Source of the DNA: Paractinoplanes bogorensis | GTDB lineage: Bacteria > Actinomycetota > Actinomycetes > Mycobacteriales > Micromonosporaceae | Direction of reading: 5' to 3' | DNA: 64,000 nucleotides | Assembly: GCF_018829635.1 (NCBI RefSeq) | Contig: NZ_JAHKKG010000011.1 | Location: 124,001-188,000 of the forward strand | In this document: positions 59,783 through 64,000 of the stretch, one piece after another | Layout of the letters: each line of letters opens with the position of its first letter | Position numbering within the stretch: position 1 is the first letter of the stretch | Notes under the pieces: generated by a model | Seen by the model: the letters and a program-made list of their open reading frames with translations, nothing else | Told to the model about the DNA's origin: nothing | Database searches by the model: none | Program-made: the position numbers and the translations under genes

Positions 59783-61447
59783 ATGCGCGTCTCGGAGTGG
59801 GTCCCGGGGATACAGGTGGTCACCACCTACGAGAAGAAGTGGCTGCCGCGCGATCTGATCGCCGGCATCGTGCTCACTACGCTGCTCGTGCCGCAAGGTA
59901 TGGCCTACGCCGAACTGGCCGGGCTGCCGCCGATCACCGGGCTCTACACGTCGATCCTCTGTCTTCTTGCGTATTTTGTCTTCGGGCCCTCGAAGGTGCT
60001 CGTGCTCGGGCCCGACTCTTCGTTGGGGCCGATGATCGCGGCTGTGGTCGTGCCGATGGTGATGGCCGGTGGCGATCAGGAGAAGGCGGTTGCTCTCGCG
60101 TCTGTTCTGGCGTTGCTCGTCGGGATCTTCATGACCGTGGCGGCCGTGGCCAAGCTGGGCTTTGTCGCCGACCTGCTGTCGCATCCGACTCAGCTGGGGT
60201 ATGTGAACGGGCTCGCCGTCACCATTCTCATCGGGCAGCTGCCCAAGCTCTTCGGCTTCTCGACCGAAGGGGACGGGCTGTTCGACGACGTCAAAGGCTT
60301 CGTGACCGGGCTGGGGGATACCGTCCCGGCCGCGCTTGCGATCGGTGCTGGTGGGCTGGCCGTCATTCTGGTGCTGCAGAAGTTTCTGCCCAAGGTGCCG
60401 GCCATTCTGGTTGCGGTCGTGGGGGCCATCGCCGCCGTCACCATCTGGGATCTGGACGTTGCCGTGGTCGGGCCGCTTCCGCAGGGGTTTCCGCCGCTTA
60501 CCATTCCGCTCGTGTCGCTCGACGAGTTCGGGATTCTGGCCGCTGCGGCGGTCGGTATCACGCTCGTTTCGGTCACCGATACGATCTCGACCGCCTCGAC
60601 CTTCGCGGAGCGCAACGGGCAGGAAGTGCGCGGCAATCAGGAAATGGCCGGCATCGGGGCGGCCAATCTCGCCGCCGGGCTCTTTCAGGGCTTTCCGGTC
60701 AGCACGAGCGGTTCCCGTACGGCCGTAGCCTTCGCCGCCGGTGCCAAGACCCAGGTGACGGGGCTGGTCGGCGCGGCCGCGATCACTCTGATGCTGCTCT
60801 TCGTGCCGGGGCTGCTCAAGGACATGCCGCAGCCCATGCTGGCCGCCGTCGTCATCGCGGCCAGCTTCGGACTGGCCGACATCAAGGGCATGGTGCGGCT
60901 ATGGCGTCAGCGCCGCATGGAGTTCATGCTTGCGCTGGCCGCGTTTGTCGGCGTGGCCGTGGTCGGCGTTTTGCCGGGCATCGCGGTCGCGGTTGCGCTC
61001 TCCGTGCTCAACGTGTTCCGGCGGGTCTGGTGGCCCTATCGCGCCGTGCTGGGCAAGCCGGCCGGCGTGGACGGCTACCACGATCTGCAGCAATATCCGG
61101 ATGGCGCCCAACTCCCGGGGCTCGTGATGTTCCGGTTCGACGCGCCGCTCATCTTCGCCAACGCGCGCACCTTCCGCGAGGAGATCCGGCACCTCGCCCA
61201 GGACGGGACCCGCTGGATCCTGGTCGCGGCCGAACCGATCACCGACGTCGACACCACCGCAGCCGACATGCTGGAGGAACTGGACGAGGAGCTCAACGCG
61301 AAAGGCATTTCCCTCGTGTTCGCGGAGATGAAGAACCCGGTGAAGCAGAAAATCGACCGGTACGGGCTGACCCGCACGATTGACCCGGCGCACTTCTATC
61401 CGACGCTGGATGATGCAGTAGCGGCCTACGAGAGGAGCCACGGATGA
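59783..61447 (+). CDS. SulP-family anion transporter with C-terminal STAS domain
   Basis: The 554-residue membrane protein starts WVPGIQVVTTYEKKWLPRDLIAGIVLTTLLVPQGMAYAELAGLPPITGLYTS, the SulP signature (VPQGMAYA..AGLPP..GLY). About a dozen hydrophobic segments follow, and the conserved FQGFPVSTSGSRTAVAFAAGAKTQ lies near residue 300. A cytoplasmic STAS domain fills about 430-550 (LPGLVMFRFDAPLIFANARTF). SulP proteins move sulfate, bicarbonate or other anions; which one cannot be inferred. ATG 59783 has GGGGAG upstream. It overlaps the amylase gene by 4 bp and is the first gene of a three-gene unit. Confidence 0.92.
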   Translation: MRVSEWVPGIQVVTTYEKKWLPRDLIAGIVLTTLLVPQGMAYAELAGLPPITGLYTSILCLLAYFVFGPSKVLVLGPDSSLGPMIAAVVVPMVMAGGDQEKAVALASVLALLVGIFMTVAAVAKLGFVADLLSHPTQLGYVNGLAVTILIGQLPKLFGFSTEGDGLFDDVKGFVTGLGDTVPAALAIGAGGLAVILVLQKFLPKVPAILVAVVGAIAAVTIWDLDVAVVGPLPQGFPPLTIPLVSLDEFGILAAAAVGITLVSVTDTISTASTFAERNGQEVRGNQEMAGIGAANLAAGLFQGFPVSTSGSRTAVAFAAGAKTQVTGLVGAAAITLMLLFVPGLLKDMPQPMLAAVVIAASFGLADIKGMVRLWRQRRMEFMLALAAFVGVAVVGVLPGIAVAVALSVLNVFRRVWWPYRAVLGKPAGVDGYHDLQQYPDGAQLPGLVMFRFDAPLIFANARTFREEIRHLAQDGTRWILVAAEPITDVDTTAADMLEELDEELNAKGISLVFAEMKNPVKQKIDRYGLTRTIDPAHFYPTLDDAVAAYERSHG

Positions 61448-62841
61448 CGACCGTCTACGAGATCGACACCTGGCCCTGGCTGACCGGCCTGAGCCGCCGA
61501 TACGGGCGCACGGTGACGCTCGGGAATGTGCCCGGCGAGGTCTGGGACGAGTTGAGCGGCTTCGACGCGGTCTGGCTTATGGGCGTCTGGGAGCGCAGCC
61601 TGGCCGGCTTGGCCATTGCCGGCGCCAACGAGGGCCTCGTGAAGGAATTTCATGCGGCTCTTCCCGGCCTGAAAGATGGAGACATCGTCGGAAGCCCTTA
61701 CTGTGTACGCCGCTACGAAGTAGACGAGCGCATAGGCGGTGCCGAGGGCCTCGGAGAAGCCCGAGCGGCACTCACCCAGAGAAGCCTGAAGCTGATTCTC
61801 GACTACGTTCCCAACCACGTGGCTCCTGATCACCCGGCGATCACTGAGCACCCGGAATGGTTCATCACCGGCACGCCCGAGGAGCTGGCGAACAACCCCG
61901 GCGACTGGTTCGAGGCGGCCGGCCACATCATCGCCCACGGCCGTGACCCGTATTTCCCGCCGTGGCCCGACGTGGCCCAGCTCAACGCGTTCGCGCCCGG
62001 CCTGCGCCAGGCCACGACCGAGACGCTCAAGGCCATCGCCGAGCAGTGCGACGGGGTCCGGGTCGACATGGCGATGCTGATGTTCAACGACATTTTCGCC
62101 CGCACGTGGGGTGACCGCGCCGGGCCGAAACCGGCGCGCGAGTTCTGGCCAGAAATCATTCGCGCGCTCCCGGACGATTTCCTGTTCATCGCCGAGGCCT
62201 ATTGGGACACCGAGTGGACGCTGCAGCAGCAGGGCTTCGACCTCTGCTACGACAAGCGCCTGTACGACCGGCTCGCCCACGAGGACGCGGGTGCCGTCCG
62301 CGCTCATCTGCGGGCCGATCGTGGCTATCAGGACAGGCTGATCCGTTTCACCGAGAACCACGACGAGCCGCGGGCCGCCGCCGCATTCGGACCTCGGAAT
62401 CGGGCGGCCGCCGTCGTGATCGCCACGCTGCCCGGCGCGACGATGTGGCATGACGGCCAGTTCGAGGGACGTCGGGTGAAGCTGCCGGTCTTTCTCGGCC
62501 GCTATCCCGACGAACCCGTCGACGACGATCTGAAGTCCTTCCATATGAAGCTGGCCGCGAGAAAGATCAACGCGGGGGAGTGGGAGCTGCTCGAGAACGA
62601 CGACGTGCTCGCCTGGACGTGGCAGAACGGGGACGAGCGCCACCTGATCGTCGTGAACTTCGCGGACCGGACGGCCTACACCCGCGTACGGGGGAAATGG
62701 TGGTCGGAAGGCCGAGCCCAGTGGCGGCTGACCGATCTGCTCGACGGGCGGGTCTTCGATCGGGACGGCGGGGAACTGGCCGCCGACGGGCTCTTCGTGG
62801 AATTGCCCGCGTGGGGATTTCACGTGCTGGAGGTGCAGTGA
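61444..62841 (+). CDS. GH13 alpha-amylase-family enzyme
   Basis: The 465-residue protein has no signal peptide. GH13 regions are visible in order: region I KLILDYVPNHVAPDHP, region II CDGVRVDMAMLMFND (nucleophile Asp), region III FLFIAEAYWDTEW (acid/base Glu) and region IV IRFTENHDEPRAAAAF. A C-terminal beta domain ends in FHVLEVQ. It is cytoplasmic and relatively short, resembling the trehalose/maltose-handling or glucan-modifying branches more than secreted amylases; the exact specificity is unknown. It overlaps the transporter by ATGA and is followed after 1 bp by the peptidase. Confidence 0.87.
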   Translation: MTTVYEIDTWPWLTGLSRRYGRTVTLGNVPGEVWDELSGFDAVWLMGVWERSLAGLAIAGANEGLVKEFHAALPGLKDGDIVGSPYCVRRYEVDERIGGAEGLGEARAALTQRSLKLILDYVPNHVAPDHPAITEHPEWFITGTPEELANNPGDWFEAAGHIIAHGRDPYFPPWPDVAQLNAFAPGLRQATTETLKAIAEQCDGVRVDMAMLMFNDIFARTWGDRAGPKPAREFWPEIIRALPDDFLFIAEAYWDTEWTLQQQGFDLCYDKRLYDRLAHEDAGAVRAHLRADRGYQDRLIRFTENHDEPRAAAAFGPRNRAAAVVIATLPGATMWHDGQFEGRRVKLPVFLGRYPDEPVDDDLKSFHMKLAARKINAGEWELLENDDVLAWTWQNGDERHLIVVNFADRTAYTRVRGKWWSEGRAQWRLTDLLDGRVFDRDGGELAADGLFVELPAWGFHVLEVQ

Positions 62842-62842
62842 G

Positions 62843-63886
62843 ATGCGCATCGCGAAGGCGCTGGAAGAGGCCGCGGCACAAAGACTCGACGGGCTGCTGA
62901 TCACACCCGGCCCCGATCTCGCCTATTTCACCGGGCTGCGACCGCCGATCACCGAACGGCTCACGCTGCTCGTGCTGCGGGTCGGCCACGATCCGTATCT
63001 GATTGTCCCGGAGCTCGAGAAGCCGCACGACCTCGCCATGGAAGTGCGGACATGGCAGGACGGCGACGATCCCTATCAACTAACCCAGGGGCGATTCGCC
63101 ATTTCGGACTCGGCCTGGGCCCTGCAGGTGCTGAACCTGCAGCGGAAGAACCCGGGTCTCGAGCTGATTCCGATGACCGATGTGCTGCCGATGCTGCGGG
63201 CGGTCAAGGACGCCGGAGAAATCGCGCTGCTGGCCGCGGCCGGGGCCGCCGCCGACGCCGCGTTCGAGCAGATCCGCACCGTGCGCTTCGCCGGCCGCAC
63301 CGAACGGGAAGTGGCCCGCGATCTGGCCCGGTTCCTGGTCGACAACGGCCATTCCCAGGTCGACTTCACCATCGTCGGGTCCGGGCCCAACGGCGCTGAT
63401 CCGCACCACGAGATCGGCGACCGGATCATCCGGGACGGCGACATGGTCGTGCTCGATTTCGGCGGCCTCAAGGACGGCTACGGTTCCGACATGACGAGAA
63501 CCGTCCACGTCGGCGCGCCCACGAGCGAGGAACAGGAAGTGCACGACATCGTGCGCGCCGCTCAGCAGGTCGGCTTCGACGCCGTACGGGAAGGGGTCGA
63601 GTGTCAGGAGATCGACCGGGTGGCCCGGCAAATCATCGAGGACGCGGGATTCGGCGAGTTCTTCATCCACCGGACCGGGCACGGCATCGGCCTCGAGGTG
63701 CACGAACCGCCCTATCTCGTACGCGGGGAGACCAGCCCCCTCGTGCCGGGCATGTGCTTCTCGATCGAGCCGGGGATCTATCTGCCCGGCCGGTTCGGTG
63801 TGCGCATCGAAGACATCGTGACCGTGACCGCGGACGGTGGACGGCGGCTGAACAACAGCGATCGAAGTCTGCGGACCGTCGTTTGA
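62843..63886 (+). CDS. M24 family Xaa-Pro aminopeptidase
   Basis: The 347-residue protein has a creatinase-like N-domain (to about 120) and a pita-bread M24 domain. All five metal ligands are readable: Asp in MVVLDFGGLKDG, Asp in GSDMTRTVHVG, His in RTGHGIGLEVHEPPY, Glu in CFSIEPGIYLP and Glu in VRIEDIVTVT. It would release N-terminal residues preceding proline in the cytoplasm. ATG 62843 is one base after the stop of the amylase gene. It is probably the last gene of the operon. Confidence 0.93.
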   Translation: MRIAKALEEAAAQRLDGLLITPGPDLAYFTGLRPPITERLTLLVLRVGHDPYLIVPELEKPHDLAMEVRTWQDGDDPYQLTQGRFAISDSAWALQVLNLQRKNPGLELIPMTDVLPMLRAVKDAGEIALLAAAGAAADAAFEQIRTVRFAGRTEREVARDLARFLVDNGHSQVDFTIVGSGPNGADPHHEIGDRIIRDGDMVVLDFGGLKDGYGSDMTRTVHVGAPTSEEQEVHDIVRAAQQVGFDAVREGVECQEIDRVARQIIEDAGFGEFFIHRTGHGIGLEVHEPPYLVRGETSPLVPGMCFSIEPGIYLPGRFGVRIEDIVTVTADGGRRLNNSDRSLRTVV

Positions 63887-63954
63887 CGGATGGCGCCCGG
63901 GCGGAACCGGTGAAGACTCGGGGGTGACCTGAACCGCGAGACCTGGGGGAGTCC

Positions 63955-64000
63955 ATGAAACCGACCATCGTGCTCGTGCACGGCGCGTTCGCCGAATCGG
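63955..64000 (+). CDS. Start of an alpha/beta hydrolase, partial
   Basis: ATG 63955 follows GGGGGAG closely. The first 15 residues MKPTIVLVHGAFAES match the N-terminal strand and HG oxyanion turn of alpha/beta hydrolases (often annotated as esterase or haloperoxidase-like). The gene runs past the window end. Confidence 0.75.
   Translation, partial: MKPTIVLVHGAFAES

Overview
The window is a 64-kb piece of a high-GC actinobacterial chromosome. Very GC-rich third codon positions, frequent GTG/TTG starts, ATGA/GTGA gene overlaps, Tat and Sec exoenzymes with CBM2/ricin modules, Ku, and a type 2 BREX (Pgl) system all fit a filamentous actinomycete. I favour an Actinoplanes/Micromonosporaceae-like host, but the genus is inference. 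No rRNA, tRNA, CRISPR, integrase, transposase or IS element was recognised.

Layout. 1-2.4 kb: edge of an FxSxx-type RiPP locus (TPR protein end, HExxH putative peptide hydroxylase, and a short precursor-like peptide without the usual FxSxx tail). 2.7-10.6 kb: secreted carbohydrate enzymes (Tat-exported GH30 galactanase behind a LacI-type operator, ricin/beta-helix protein), a serine hydrolase, a WGR/beta-propeller protein and an FAD monooxygenase. 10.7-15.4 kb: operon of DUF4331 protein, TPR membrane protein and a NicO-like Ni/Co transporter with an expanded His-rich loop. 15.4-23.6 kb: sulfotransferase, PepN aminopeptidase, a 17-bp minisatellite, a lipoprotein with a perfect CebR box, and an overlapping operon of FadR-type regulator, sterol-desaturase-like hydroxylase and lysoplasmalogenase. 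23.6-25.7 kb: secreted GH5-Fn3-CBM2 cellulase behind a second perfect CebR box. 25.8-36.2 kb: CHASE histidine kinase, Ku interrupted by an in-frame amber codon, ClpC-like ATPase, patatin, and small envelope or unknown proteins.

36.3-59.5 kb is a defence island. An HTH/N6-methylase/TRD fusion and a Ser/Thr kinase-TPR protein precede a complete type 2 BREX operon (pglW, pglX, pglY, pglZ, brxD, brxHI), closed by a convergent DUF2075 helicase with an apparent N-terminal nuclease. pglX is conspicuously AT-richer than its neighbours, suggesting cassette replacement. The methylase promoter shares a two-part motif with identical spacing with the promoter of the small gene upstream, hinting at a co-regulated methylase-kinase accessory module.

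59.8-64 kb: overlapping operon of SulP anion transporter, GH13 amylase-family enzyme and M24 peptidase, then the start of an alpha/beta hydrolase cut by the window edge.

Assignments come from motif reading alone; no database search was possible.
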